Shown one piece after another: positions 28,808-36,494 of a DNA stretch of 64,000 nucleotides. Source of the stretch: Sulfuricystis thermophila (GTDB lineage Bacteria; Pseudomonadota; Gammaproteobacteria; Burkholderiales; Rhodocyclaceae); the NCBI RefSeq assembly GCF_004323595.1, contig NZ_AP019373.1, positions 124,001 through 188,000 of the forward strand, given 5' to 3'. A model generated the notes under the pieces. That model was not told the DNA's origin, made no database searches, and was given only the letters and a program-made list of their open reading frames with translations. How positions within the stretch are numbered: position 1 is the first letter of the stretch; the number at the start of each line of letters is the position of its first letter. A program made the position numbers and the translations under genes.

Positions 28808-29664
28808 CCCTCTGCTATCTCGATGGCCGTTTCCTACCGCTTGCCGAGGCGAAAGTCTCGCCGATGGATCGCGGCTTTCTGTTCGGTGACGGTGTCTATG
28901 AGGTGATTCCGGTCTATTCGCGCCGGCCGTTCCGGCTCGACGAGCATCTCGCGCGGCTGCAGAAAAGCCTCGATGCGATCCGGCTTGCCAATCCGCTCGC
29001 GCCGGATGCCTGGCGTGCCGTCGTCGACAGACTCGTGAATGAGGCCGAGTGGAGTGATCAGTCGGTCTATCTGCAGGTCACGCGCGGGCCGATGGCGGTG
29101 AGAAACCACGCTTTCCCCCCGATCGTCGCTCCGACGGTGTTCGGCCTCGTCGAACCGCTCGTCCCCCCTTCCGCCGAGCTGGTCGAGCGCGGCGTGACGG
29201 CGATTTCCGCGGCCGATTTCCGCTGGCTGCGCTGCCATGTCAAGGCGACATCACTGCTGGCCAACTGCCTGTTGCGCCAGATGGCCTGTGATGCCGGCTG
29301 CGCCGAGACGGTGATGTTCCGTGACGGCATCCTCAGCGAAGGCGCGGCATCCAATATCTTCGTCGTCAAAAACGGCGTGCTCTTGGCGCCGCAGAAGAAC
29401 CATCTGATGCTTTCCGGCATCACTTACGACGTGGTGCTGGAACTCGCCGCGACGCAGGGTTTGCCGACCGAGGTGCGCGACATCTTGGCAGAGGAAGTGC
29501 GCCAGGCCGACGAGCTGTGGTTGACCTCTTCGACCAAGGAGGTGCTGCCGATCGTCACGCTCGACGGCCGACCGATCGGTGCGGGCAAGCCCGGGCCGGT
29601 GTTCCGGCAGATGTATCGCTGGTATCAGGATTTCAAGCGGACGGTGATGTGCGGCCATGACTAA
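28804..29664 (+). CDS. dat: D-amino acid aminotransferase (PLP fold type IV)
   Basis: This class IV aminotransferase probably makes D-glutamate or D-alanine, which fits its place in a cell-wall operon. The 286 residues begin LCYLDGRFLPLAEAKVSPMDRGFLFGDGVYEVIPVY and include the PLP-lysine segment WLRCHVKATSLLANCL. ETVMFRDGILSEGAASNIFVVK and ELWLTSSTKEVLPIV follow. It overlaps dacA by four and ybeD by eight bases. A branched-chain or aminodeoxychorismate-lyase role cannot be fully excluded from motifs alone. Confidence 0.9.
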   Translation: MTLCYLDGRFLPLAEAKVSPMDRGFLFGDGVYEVIPVYSRRPFRLDEHLARLQKSLDAIRLANPLAPDAWRAVVDRLVNEAEWSDQSVYLQVTRGPMAVRNHAFPPIVAPTVFGLVEPLVPPSAELVERGVTAISAADFRWLRCHVKATSLLANCLLRQMACDAGCAETVMFRDGILSEGAASNIFVVKNGVLLAPQKNHLMLSGITYDVVLELAATQGLPTEVRDILAEEVRQADELWLTSSTKEVLPIVTLDGRPIGAGKPGPVFRQMYRWYQDFKRTVMCGHD

Positions 29665-29923
29665 ACAGGAAACGCTGTTCGAGTTTCCCTGCGACTTCCC
29701 GATCAAAGTGATGGGCGCAACGCGCGAGGGTTTCGCACAGGCCATCGTCGAGATCGTGTCGAAACACGCCCCCGATTTCGATGCCGCCACGGTCGAGATG
29801 CGCCCCTCGCGGGCCGGCCATTATCTTTCCGTCACCTGCGTCATCCGTGCGACTTCCAGGCCGCAGCTCGATGCGCTCTACCGCGAACTGACCTCCCACC
29901 CGTGGGTGAAAATCGTCTTGTAG
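29657..29923 (+). CDS. ybeD: YbeD (DUF493) family protein
   Basis: An 88-residue DUF493 protein with the typical motifs [26 protein letters not shown] and HPWVKIVL at the very end. The fold is ACT-like and suggests a regulatory role, but none is proven. It sits between the D-amino acid transaminase and lipB, as in many proteobacteria (dacA-ybeD-lipB). Confidence 0.93.
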   Translation: MTKQETLFEFPCDFPIKVMGATREGFAQAIVEIVSKHAPDFDAATVEMRPSRAGHYLSVTCVIRATSRPQLDALYRELTSHPWVKIVL

Positions 29924-30513
29924 TGCGCCGGCTCGGCCTCGTCGAGTATGAGCCGACCTGGCACGCGATGCAGGCCTTCACTGCCCAGCGTGACTCGGCA
30001 ACCCCCGACGAGCTCTGGCTGTGCGAGCATCCGCCGGTGTTTACCCTCGGCCTGGCCGGCAGACCCGAGCACCTGCTCGAGGACATCGGCATTCCCGTGG
30101 TGAAGATCGACCGCGGCGGGCAGATCACCTACCACGGTCCCGGCCAGCTCGTGGCTTATCTGCTGCTCGACTTGAAGCGCCGCGGCCTCACCGTGAAGAC
30201 GCTCGTCCATCGCATGGAGCAGGCAGTGATCGATCTCCTCGCCGACTACGGCATCGCGGCAGAACGGCTCTCCGGCGCACCGGGCGTCTATGTCGACGGC
30301 GCGAAGATCGCCGCGCTGGGGTTGAAGATCAAAAACGGCTGCTGCTACCATGGCCTGGCGATCAACGTCGCGATGGATCTTGCCCCTTTTGCGGCGATCA
30401 ACCCTTGCGGCTACGCCGGGATGGCGGTGACGCAGCTTTCCGCCTTCAAATCCGCCATCACCCTCGAGCAAACGGGAGAACGGCTGATCGAAAAGCTCGG
30501 TAATGTGCTGTGA
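29923..30513 (+). CDS. lipB: Octanoyltransferase LipB
   Basis: LipB moves octanoate from acyl carrier protein to lipoyl domains. The 196 residues have [20 protein letters not shown], the [14 protein letters not shown] signature, the lysine in [15 protein letters not shown] and the catalytic Cys in [14 protein letters not shown] place the start at GTG 29923, which overlaps the ybeD stop by one base and gives the usual N-terminus [13 protein letters not shown] 29902 is an upstream alternative. Its pathway partner lipA is now separated by ccdAB. Confidence 0.94.
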   Translation: MRRLGLVEYEPTWHAMQAFTAQRDSATPDELWLCEHPPVFTLGLAGRPEHLLEDIGIPVVKIDRGGQITYHGPGQLVAYLLLDLKRRGLTVKTLVHRMEQAVIDLLADYGIAAERLSGAPGVYVDGAKIAALGLKIKNGCCYHGLAINVAMDLAPFAAINPCGYAGMAVTQLSAFKSAITLEQTGERLIEKLGNVL

Positions 30514-30582
30514 GAACCGTTTGGCAAGAGCCGACTTCCGTTTTGGCGACGCTGCGCATAATATGTGCTCTGGAGGCCGATC

Positions 30583-30834
30583 ATGAAAACCGCTGTGCAA
30601 AGAACCACTGCCAAACGTCCGATCAATCTGCTGCTGAGTGAAGAGATCGTCGATCGCGCGCAACGGCTGACCGACGACCTTTCCGCAACCGTCGATGGAT
30701 TGCTATCCGATTTTGTGGCGCGACGGGAAGCGGCCAATCTGTCCCGCCGACAGCAAGCGATGATGGTCGCCGAAGCCTGGAACCGCTTCGAGTCAGAGCA
30801 CGGCTCCTTCGCCGACGAATACGCGACGCTGTGA
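30583..30834 (+). CDS. ccdA: CcdA-family antitoxin
   Basis: An 83-residue antitoxin. The N-terminal ribbon-helix-helix-like part (AKRPINLLLSEEIVDRAQRL) would bind DNA and repress the operon. The C-terminal tail WNRFESEHGSFADEYATL matches the toxin-wrapping segment of CcdA (consensus WNxxxxxxGxxADEFxxL). CTGGAGG stands before the ATG. The 69-bp spacer after lipB has a TAATAT stretch at 30558-30563 that could be a -10. It is a foreign-looking insertion in the lip locus. Confidence 0.9.
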   Translation: MKTAVQRTTAKRPINLLLSEEIVDRAQRLTDDLSATVDGLLSDFVARREAANLSRRQQAMMVAEAWNRFESEHGSFADEYATL

Positions 30835-31160
30835 GTCAATTCGATGTCCATCGCAATACCGGCCAGCGACGGATAGCGATCCCCTATGTCGTGATCGTGC
30901 AGTCCTCTTTTTATGACGCATCGCGTCGCCGTGTCGTCGTGCCGCTGGTGGCAGCCGACGAGTTGGCGAGAGTCGTTTCCCTGCCGGTCTCGCCGATCAA
31001 TCCGGCGTTCTGCATCGAGGGACGCGAGGCGATATTGAACCCACTCGAAATCGTCTCGATTCCCGTCGAAGCCCTCGGCGAACGAGTCGCCTCACTCGCA
31101 ACCCAGGGGGATGCGATCATCGCGGCGCTGGATGAACTGTTTAGCCGGGCCTGGAATTGA
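30831..31160 (+). CDS. ccdB: CcdB-family toxin (gyrase poison type)
   Basis: A 109-residue CcdB homologue starting at GTG 30831, which overlaps the ccdA stop. The block FDVHRNTGQRRIAIPYVVIVQSSFYDASRRRVVVPLV matches the CcdB N-terminal sheet, and LNPLEIVSIPVEALGERVASL the second half. Plasmid F CcdB kills through a C-terminal Trp-Gly-Ile that inserts in DNA gyrase. Here the end is FSRAWN, so the Trp is present but the Gly-Ile is not, and potency is uncertain. Its TGA stop is also the left copy of a candidate target-site duplication. Confidence 0.88.
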   Translation: MSQFDVHRNTGQRRIAIPYVVIVQSSFYDASRRRVVVPLVAADELARVVSLPVSPINPAFCIEGREAILNPLEIVSIPVEALGERVASLATQGDAIIAALDELFSRAWN

Positions 31161-31368
31161 ACCCAGATTGTCCATTAGACCGGGCTGACTTACCATGAGC
31201 ATGCGAAACGATCATTTCATTGCCCTACACGGCGGCTTTCGGGCTGCGGGCGGCATCGTAGCACCCCCGCTCCTTGCCAATAGACACCGTTATTGGCTCG
31301 TCGCGGGGGCGCAAACCTGCTCGCCCTCGCCATCGAAATCCGCTCGTGTTCCAATGGACAATCTGGGT
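31161..31368. mobile_element. MITE-like element of 208 bp between ccdB and lipA
   Basis: The stretch has perfect 16-bp terminal inverted repeats, ACCCAGATTGTCCATT at 31161-31176 and its complement at 31353-31368. TGA flanks both sides (31158-31160 and 31369-31371), as expected for a 3-bp target duplication. It has no coding capacity. An inner hairpin (31264-31309) lies within. Removing the element and one TGA would place the lipA start four bases after the ccdB stop. No transposase or second copy is in the window, so mobility is inference. Confidence 0.6.
31264..31309. other. Two-step hairpin inside the MITE-like element
   Basis: Outer arms CCCCCGC/GCGGGGG (31264-31270, 31303-31309) enclose an internal loop and an inner stem GCCAATA/TATTGGC with an eight-base loop. 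No T-run follows on either strand, so it is not a classical terminator. It would form in RNA read into lipA. Confidence 0.7.
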
Positions 31369-31375
31369 TGAAAAC

Positions 31376-32308
31376 ATGACCAAACAAAAAGGCGCCGCCA
31401 AGACCGCGCGTATCCCGATCAAGATCGTGCCGGTCGCCGAGCCGTTGAAAAAGCCCGACTGGATCCGCGTCAAGGCCGGCAATTCCGCCACGCGCTTCGG
31501 CGAGGTGAAGTCGATCCTGCGCAGCCACGGCCTGCACACGGTCTGTGAGGAGGCCACCTGCCCGAACATCGGCGAATGCTTCGGCCATGGCACGGCCACC
31601 TTCATGATCCTGGGCGATCTGTGCACACGCCGCTGCCCGTTCTGCGACGTCGGCCATGGCGTGCCGTTGCCGCCCGACCCCGAGGAGTCGGCCAAGCTCG
31701 CCACTACCGTCGCGGCGATGAAGCTGAAATACGTCGTCATCACCAGCGTCGACCGTGACGATCTGCGCGATGGCGGCGCGGGGCATTTCGCCGCCTGCAT
31801 CCATGCGATCCGTGCGGCCACACCGACGACGAAGATCGAGATCCTCGTGCCGGATTTTCGTGGCCGACTGGAGATCGCGCTCGACATCCTGGCGCAGGAG
31901 CCGCCCGACGTGATGAATCACAATCTCGAAACCGTGCCACGGCTTTACAAGCAGGCCCGTCCCGGCGCCGACTATGCGCACTCGTTGAAGCTCTTGCAGG
32001 CATTCAAGCATCGCCAGCCGCACATTCCGACCAAGTCCGGGCTGATGGTGGGCCTGGGCGAGACCGACGAGGAGATCCTCGCGGTGATGCGCGACTTACG
32101 CGCCCACGACGTCGAGATGCTGACCATCGGCCAATATCTCGCGCCATCGAATCATCATCTGCCGGTCGTGCGTTATGTGCATCCGGACGTCTTCAAGAGG
32201 TATGCGGACGAGGCGAAGAAGATGGGCTTCACCCATGCTGCCTGTGCGCCGCTGGTGCGCTCGAGCTATCACGCCGATCTGCAGGCGCACGACGCTGGCG
32301 TGGCCTAG
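31376..32308 (+). CDS. lipA: Lipoyl synthase
   Basis: LipA inserts two sulfurs into octanoyl groups using two 4Fe-4S clusters. The 310 residues have the auxiliary-cluster cysteines C57, C62 and C68 ([14 protein letters not shown]), the radical SAM cysteines C83, C87 and C90 ([13 protein letters not shown]) and the C-terminal RSSYHAD motif with the cluster-binding serine. ATG 31376 lies seven bases after the MITE-like element; the start codon itself looks intact. It overlaps the convergent glycosyltransferase gene by four bases. Confidence 0.97.
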   Translation: MTKQKGAAKTARIPIKIVPVAEPLKKPDWIRVKAGNSATRFGEVKSILRSHGLHTVCEEATCPNIGECFGHGTATFMILGDLCTRRCPFCDVGHGVPLPPDPEESAKLATTVAAMKLKYVVITSVDRDDLRDGGAGHFAACIHAIRAATPTTKIEILVPDFRGRLEIALDILAQEPPDVMNHNLETVPRLYKQARPGADYAHSLKLLQAFKHRQPHIPTKSGLMVGLGETDEEILAVMRDLRAHDVEMLTIGQYLAPSNHHLPVVRYVHPDVFKRYADEAKKMGFTHAACAPLVRSSYHADLQAHDAGVA

Positions 32309-33495
32309 ATCTCGAAAGTCGGCGCTGGCAAGACGGCATCCGCATCGTCGTAACGGCGCTCGACCGCATCGATGAGCATCGTTTCGTAACGCTCGGCGAT
32401 GCTGTCCCAGCTCAGGTGGCGCACGCTGACGGCACAGGCGGCGCGGTCGATACCGCCGCGTGAAAGCCGCCGCACCGCTTCGCGGCTGACGCTGATGAAT
32501 GCGGCTGAATCGCCGGGTGCCACACGCCAGCCGTTGCGGCCCTCTGCGATCAACTCGCCGGCAGCGGCATGGTCGAAGGCGACCACCGGCAGGCCGCTCG
32601 CCAGTGCCTCGCTGACGACGTTGCCAAAGGTCTCGGTCAGGCTGGGAAAGAGAAACAGGTCGGCGCTGGCGTAATGTGTGGCAAGGTCTTCGCCGGTGCG
32701 CATGCCGCGGAACAGGACATCCGGGTAGCGGCGCGCCAACGCGAGTGCGGCCGGGCCATCGCCGACGCAGACCATGCGGGCGTCCGGCCATTCGTGACGG
32801 ATCGCCGCGAAGGCCTTGAATGCCAGCGCCAGATTCTTTTCCGGGGCGAGGCGGCTGACGACCAGACATACCGGCGCATCCGGACGTGCTCCCCATTCCA
32901 GGCGCAGCAGCGGTGAGCGGCGTGCCGGCGAAAACAACGCGGTATCCACCCCGCGCGAGAGCACCCGCACGTTGCAAAATCCCGCCTGGCCGAGCGCCAT
33001 GGCGAGACTGGCCGTCGGCACCAGGGTCGCGGCCGTGCGATTGTGGAACCAGCGTAAGTAAGATTCGATGCCGGGCTTGAGCCAGCCGATGCCGTAATGC
33101 CGGCTGTAACTGTGGAAGTTGGTGTGGAAGCTGGAAATCGTCGGGATGCCGAGCCGTCGCGCCGCCGAGAGCGCCGAATGGCCGAGCGGCCCTTCGGTGG
33201 CGACATGCACGATGTCCGGCATGGCCGTGCGCCACAGCGAGATGAGGCGCCGCATCGCCGGCAGGCCGAAACGCAGCTTGGGATAGAGCGGGATCGGCAG
33301 TCCCGGCACCAGCAGCCCGCCATCCAGCAAAGTTCCACTCAGCTCATTTCTTTGGTGTGGCCGCACGATGCTCACGGCATGGCCGCGGCTGCGCAGGCCC
33401 TCGGCCAGACGCCCAAGCGTCATCGCCACGCCATTGACTTCGGGTGGGTAGGTTTCGGTGACCAGCGCGAGCTTGAGGGGAATCGATACCGTCAC
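32305..33495 (-). CDS. GT4-family glycosyltransferase, candidate glycolipid synthase (third gene of the plcP operon)
   Basis: A 396-residue GT-B glycosyltransferase. The acceptor half starts [26 protein letters not shown] and the nucleotide-sugar half has [15 protein letters not shown] and [28 protein letters not shown]. This pattern is close to SQD2/PimB-like enzymes that glycosylate lipids. GTG 33495 overlaps the stop of the plcP-like gene in a GTGA, so the two are likely co-translated. A role in adding sugar to diacylglycerol released by PlcP is inference from context. The last residues [10 protein letters not shown] are encoded by a copy of the 26-bp repeat. Confidence 0.85.
   Translation of the reverse strand: MTVSIPLKLALVTETYPPEVNGVAMTLGRLAEGLRSRGHAVSIVRPHQRNELSGTLLDGGLLVPGLPIPLYPKLRFGLPAMRRLISLWRTAMPDIVHVATEGPLGHSALSAARRLGIPTISSFHTNFHSYSRHYGIGWLKPGIESYLRWFHNRTAATLVPTASLAMALGQAGFCNVRVLSRGVDTALFSPARRSPLLRLEWGARPDAPVCLVVSRLAPEKNLALAFKAFAAIRHEWPDARMVCVGDGPAALALARRYPDVLFRGMRTGEDLATHYASADLFLFPSLTETFGNVVSEALASGLPVVAFDHAAAGELIAEGRNGWRVAPGDSAAFISVSREAVRRLSRGGIDRAACAVSVRHLSWDSIAERYETMLIDAVERRYDDADAVLPAPTFEI
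32314..32338 (+). repeat. 26-bp dispersed repeat, copy at a glycosyltransferase 3' end
   Basis: This copy reads GTCGGCGCTGGCAAGACGGC with a GAAA leader. On the minus strand it encodes the last eight or so residues of the glycosyltransferase (VLPAPTF), just before the stop. Confidence 0.75.
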
Positions 33496-34259
33496 GCCAC
33501 CGCCCGTAACGGCACCACCTGCGTGCCGGCGTGGCGCCATTCGATCAGTTCGAGTGCGCCATTCAAATGCTCGACGATCGCGGTGCAGCTATCGACCCAA
33601 TCGCCGCAATTGACATACACCACGCCGTCCTTCTCGCGCAGCGCGGCACTGTGGATGTGGCCGCAGACGATGCCGTCGAGACCGCGCTCGCGCACCGTGC
33701 GAATGACGGCATCCTCGTAATCACAGATGAAGGAGACCGCCCGCTTGACGCGCCGTTTGGCATAACCCGCCAGCGACCAGTAGCCCGAGATGCGCAGGCT
33801 GCGACGCAACCAGGAAAGCCAGGCGTTCATGCGCACCAGCGCGTTGTAGCCGATGTCGCCGAGCAGGGCGAGCCAGCGATGATGGCGCGTGACCTGGTCG
33901 AACTCGTCGCCGTGCAGGAGCAGCAACCGCCGGCCGTCGGCGGTTTCATGCACGTGTTCCGCCACCAGCTGGATGTCGCCGAAACGCGCGCCGACATATT
34001 CGCGCAAGGCTTCATCGTGATTACCGGGAATCAGCATCACCTTCTCGCCGTGCCGGGCACGGCGCAGCACCTTTTGCACCACGGTGTTCTGCGCAGCGGT
34101 CCAATGGATGCCGCGCTTCATCGCCCAGAAATCGACGATGTCGCCGAGCAGGAACAGATGCTCGGCCTCGTAGTGACGCAAAAAAGCGAGCAGACTGTCG
34201 GCCTGGCAGCCGCGCGTGCCGAGGTGGATGTCCGAGAGGAAGATACTGCGCACTCGCAT
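33492..34259 (-). CDS. plcP: PlcP-like metallophosphoesterase (phospholipase C, LpxH superfamily)
   Basis: A 255-residue calcineurin-like phosphoesterase. All metal motifs are present: LSDIHLGTRGCQAD, LLGDIVDFW, IPGNHDEALREY, LLLLHGDEFD and CGHIHSAAL. General annotation would call it UDP-2,3-diacylglucosamine diphosphatase. However, the N-terminal block DIHLGTRGCQAD and the NCGDWVDSCTAIVEH segment agree with what I recall of PlcP, the PhoB-controlled phospholipase C of Sinorhizobium that turns phospholipids into diacylglycerol. Its position between two glycosyltransferases and opposite olsB supports this. Start 34259 fits MRVRSIFLSDIHLG. Assignment as PlcP rather than LpxH is likely, not certain. 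Confidence 0.78.
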   Translation of the reverse strand: MRVRSIFLSDIHLGTRGCQADSLLAFLRHYEAEHLFLLGDIVDFWAMKRGIHWTAAQNTVVQKVLRRARHGEKVMLIPGNHDEALREYVGARFGDIQLVAEHVHETADGRRLLLLHGDEFDQVTRHHRWLALLGDIGYNALVRMNAWLSWLRRSLRISGYWSLAGYAKRRVKRAVSFICDYEDAVIRTVRERGLDGIVCGHIHSAALREKDGVVYVNCGDWVDSCTAIVEHLNGALELIEWRHAGTQVVPLRAVA

Positions 34260-34391
34260 GTCCGGCAGCTTGCCGGGTGGATGCGACGCGAAGATGAAAA
34301 ATTCATGACGGAATGGTGACAATGATTTGGGGAAACGCTGAAGAAATCGACGTGAGCGGCCGGAGGGCAAGGCGCACGGAGCGCAGCAGAC

Positions 34392-35576
34392 TTATTCAGT
34401 GTTTCCTTGGTCTGTGACTCTGCGGCTTTCCAGCACCGTGCGATAAACCTCGGCCAGTCGACGGGCGCAGGCCGTGGTGGTCCATTCGTTGGCGAAGGTG
34501 CGTGCCGCGCGCCCCATCGCTTCGAGACGTTGCGGATCGTCGATCAACGCGGCCAGCGTCTCGCCGAAGGCAGGCGCCTCCTGCGGCGCCGGCAGCGCGC
34601 CGCGGCGCGGCTCGACGATCTCGCGCGTGCCCAGCGCGGAAAACGCCAGTACCGGCAGTCCGGCCGCCATGGCTTCGAGCAACACCAGACCCTGCGTCTC
34701 GGTGCGCGAGGCGAACACGAAGACGTCTGCCGCTGCGTAGCAGGCCGGCAATTCGCTGCGTCGGTCGAGATAGCCGACGAAGCGCACGTTCTGTGCGATG
34801 CCCAAGGCCGCCGCATGACGCTGCAAGGCCGGCAAGGCGGGACCTTCGCCGGCAATGACCAGGATCAGCTCCGGCAGCCATTTGAGCGCATGCGGCATGG
34901 CATCGAGCAGAAAGCCGATGTTCTTTTCATGAGCCGTGCGCCCGACGAACAAGGCCACCGGCGCTGAGGCAGGTATGGCGAAGCGGGTGCGAAAGTCGGC
35001 GTTGCCAGTACGGCACCCGGTGCGGAAATGCTCGACGGGGATACCGGTCGGCACGCGATGAAGCGGTGCGGTCACACCATAGCCGCGCAGCGTCTCATGC
35101 ATCGCCTGGGACGGGACGACCACGGCATCGAGCGCATTGCACTGGCCACGCGCGAGGCGGCGCGCGAAGGCGCGCAGCGCACCTTGCGGCAATGCCGGCA
35201 GGTAGTTGTGGAGGTATTCCTCGAAATGGGTGTGATAGGTGGCGATGCAGGGCAGGCCATGTCTGCGCGCATGAGACAGCCCGGCGTAGTGGGCAGCGAA
35301 GGGCGTCTGGACGTGCACCAGGTCGACCGCGGGTGCCCGGTTCAGCGTCTGGCGCAGGCGCCAGGGGTGCATCAGCCGGTCTTCCGGATCGAACGGCACC
35401 CGATGCGCCGGCACGCGATAAATGTGTTCGTCATCAGGGTGGGGGTTGGGGTACGCCGGTGCGATGAGACTGATCGTGATGCCTTCCGCCGCGAGCGCCT
35501 GCCGGAAAGACTCGATCGACGTCGACACGCCATTGATGCGGGGAAAAAACACGTCGGAGACCATCAGCACACGCAT
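34392..35576 (-). CDS. GT4-family glycosyltransferase (first gene of the plcP operon)
   Basis: A 394-residue GT-B enzyme starting MRVLMVSDVFFPRINGVSTSIESFRQAL, with TYHTHFEEYLHNYLP in the acceptor half. The donor half has VGRTAHEKNIGFLLDAM and VFVFASRTETQGLVLLEAMAAGLPVLAF. This resembles diglucosyl/monoglycosyl diacylglycerol synthases and PimB-type enzymes. It is the first gene of the minus-strand group with the plcP-like gene and the second GT4, separated from the former by 132 bp. It is divergent from olsB, so the Pho-box-like array may serve both directions. Sugar and lipid acceptor are unknown. Confidence 0.85.
   Translation of the reverse strand: MRVLMVSDVFFPRINGVSTSIESFRQALAAEGITISLIAPAYPNPHPDDEHIYRVPAHRVPFDPEDRLMHPWRLRQTLNRAPAVDLVHVQTPFAAHYAGLSHARRHGLPCIATYHTHFEEYLHNYLPALPQGALRAFARRLARGQCNALDAVVVPSQAMHETLRGYGVTAPLHRVPTGIPVEHFRTGCRTGNADFRTRFAIPASAPVALFVGRTAHEKNIGFLLDAMPHALKWLPELILVIAGEGPALPALQRHAAALGIAQNVRFVGYLDRRSELPACYAAADVFVFASRTETQGLVLLEAMAAGLPVLAFSALGTREIVEPRRGALPAPQEAPAFGETLAALIDDPQRLEAMGRAARTFANEWTTTACARRLAEVYRTVLESRRVTDQGNTE
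34991..35017 (+). repeat. 26-bp dispersed repeat, degenerate copy in a GT4 gene
   Basis: GAAAGTCGGCG and CGGCACC ends match the family, with about five differences in the middle. On the minus strand it encodes GCRTGNADF in a loop between the two GT lobes. This is the weakest copy listed. Confidence 0.5.
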
Positions 35577-35632
35577 CGATACATCTTCGCGTGCAGATGT
35601 GACGACGATATTTCATCTCGCCGGCGCGGCTC

Positions 35633-35665
35633 GCGTCATCACTGCGTCACTGCCGAGTCAAATTT
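35633..35665 (+). promoter_or_regulatory. Pho-box-like direct repeats upstream of olsB
   Basis: Three units, GCGTCA, GCGTCA and GAGTCA, start at 35633, 35644 and 35655, exactly 11 bp apart. PhoB sites are 11-bp direct repeats of CTGTCA-type units, so geometry and the GTCA core fit, while the first two bases deviate. The array ends 58 bp before the olsB ATG. With the Pho-regulon neighbours it is a reasonable PhoB target. Confidence 0.55.
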
Positions 35666-35723
35666 CCGTAACGCCGTTTTCCTACAGTGCCGTTGCCCAA
35701 AACACTGACAAGGAGACCGGCAA

Positions 35724-36494
35724 ATGGAGACCCGGAACGAAAAGATCGAACACGCAGACCTGGAACGGCCTGCGCGCGCCAAACTGCACGTCGGCTTGGC
35801 AACCACCCCATCCGAAATCCTCGCCGCGCAAAAACTGCGCTGGCGTGTCTTCGCCGAGGAACTCGGCGCCACGCTGCCGACGCGCACGCCGGGCGTGGAC
35901 CAGGACTTCTATGATGCCTGGTGCGAGCATCTGATCGTGCGCGACGAAGCCAACGGACGCATCGTCGGCACCTATCGCATCCTCTCGCCACTGGCGGCAC
36001 GCCGTGTCGGCAGCTACTACTCGGAAAACGAATTCGATCTGACGCGCCTGGCGCATCTGCGACCGCGCATCGTCGAAGTCGGCCGCTCCTGCATCGATCC
36101 GGAATACCGCACCGGCGCGACGATCGCCTTGCTGTGGTCGGGCCTGGCGCGCTACATGATGGACAATGGTTACGAATATCTGATCGGCTGTGCCAGCATC
36201 GGCATGCAAGACGGCGGCCATAACGCGGTGGGCATCTACCATGCGCTCGCCGCGCACGAAGCGCCGCCCGAGTATCGCGTCTTTCCCCGCCACCCCTTGC
36301 CGCTCGATCGCATCTGGGCTTCGCCGCACCCGGAAGTGCCGCCGTTGATCAAAGGCTATCTGCGTGCCGGTGCCTGGGTTTGCGGCGAGCCGGCCTGGGA
36401 CCCGGATTTCAACACTGCCGATTTGTTGCTGTTGCTGCCGATGAGTCGTGTCAATGCGCGTTATGCCCGCCACTTCGTCGAGCGGCGGGTGTGA
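35724..36494 (+). CDS. olsB: OlsB-type ornithine N-acyltransferase (GNAT fold)
   Basis: OlsB transfers a 3-hydroxyacyl chain from acyl carrier protein to ornithine, giving lyso-ornithine lipid. The 256 residues show the family pattern: LRWRVFAEELGA, DQDFYDAWCEHLIVRD, GRIVGTYRIL, SYYSENEFDL, IVEVGRSCIDPEYR and EYLIGCASIGM. AAGGAGACC precedes the ATG. An acyltransferase gene overlaps its stop, the usual olsBA order. In several bacteria ornithine lipids rise under phosphate limitation, which fits the upstream Pho-box-like repeats. A related function with another amino-acid acceptor is possible. Confidence 0.85.
   Translation: METRNEKIEHADLERPARAKLHVGLATTPSEILAAQKLRWRVFAEELGATLPTRTPGVDQDFYDAWCEHLIVRDEANGRIVGTYRILSPLAARRVGSYYSENEFDLTRLAHLRPRIVEVGRSCIDPEYRTGATIALLWSGLARYMMDNGYEYLIGCASIGMQDGGHNAVGIYHALAAHEAPPEYRVFPRHPLPLDRIWASPHPEVPPLIKGYLRAGAWVCGEPAWDPDFNTADLLLLLPMSRVNARYARHFVERRV

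Noticed and set aside
31141-31200. tRNA-like T-arm appearance near the ccdB stop (complement of GGAATTGAACCC)
   Set aside because: No acceptor stem, D arm or anticodon arm can be completed. The stretch is better explained by the inverted repeat.
32659-32673. GTCGGCGCTGGCGTA in a GT4 gene
   Set aside because: The match stops after 13 bases. At this base composition it is plausible by chance.
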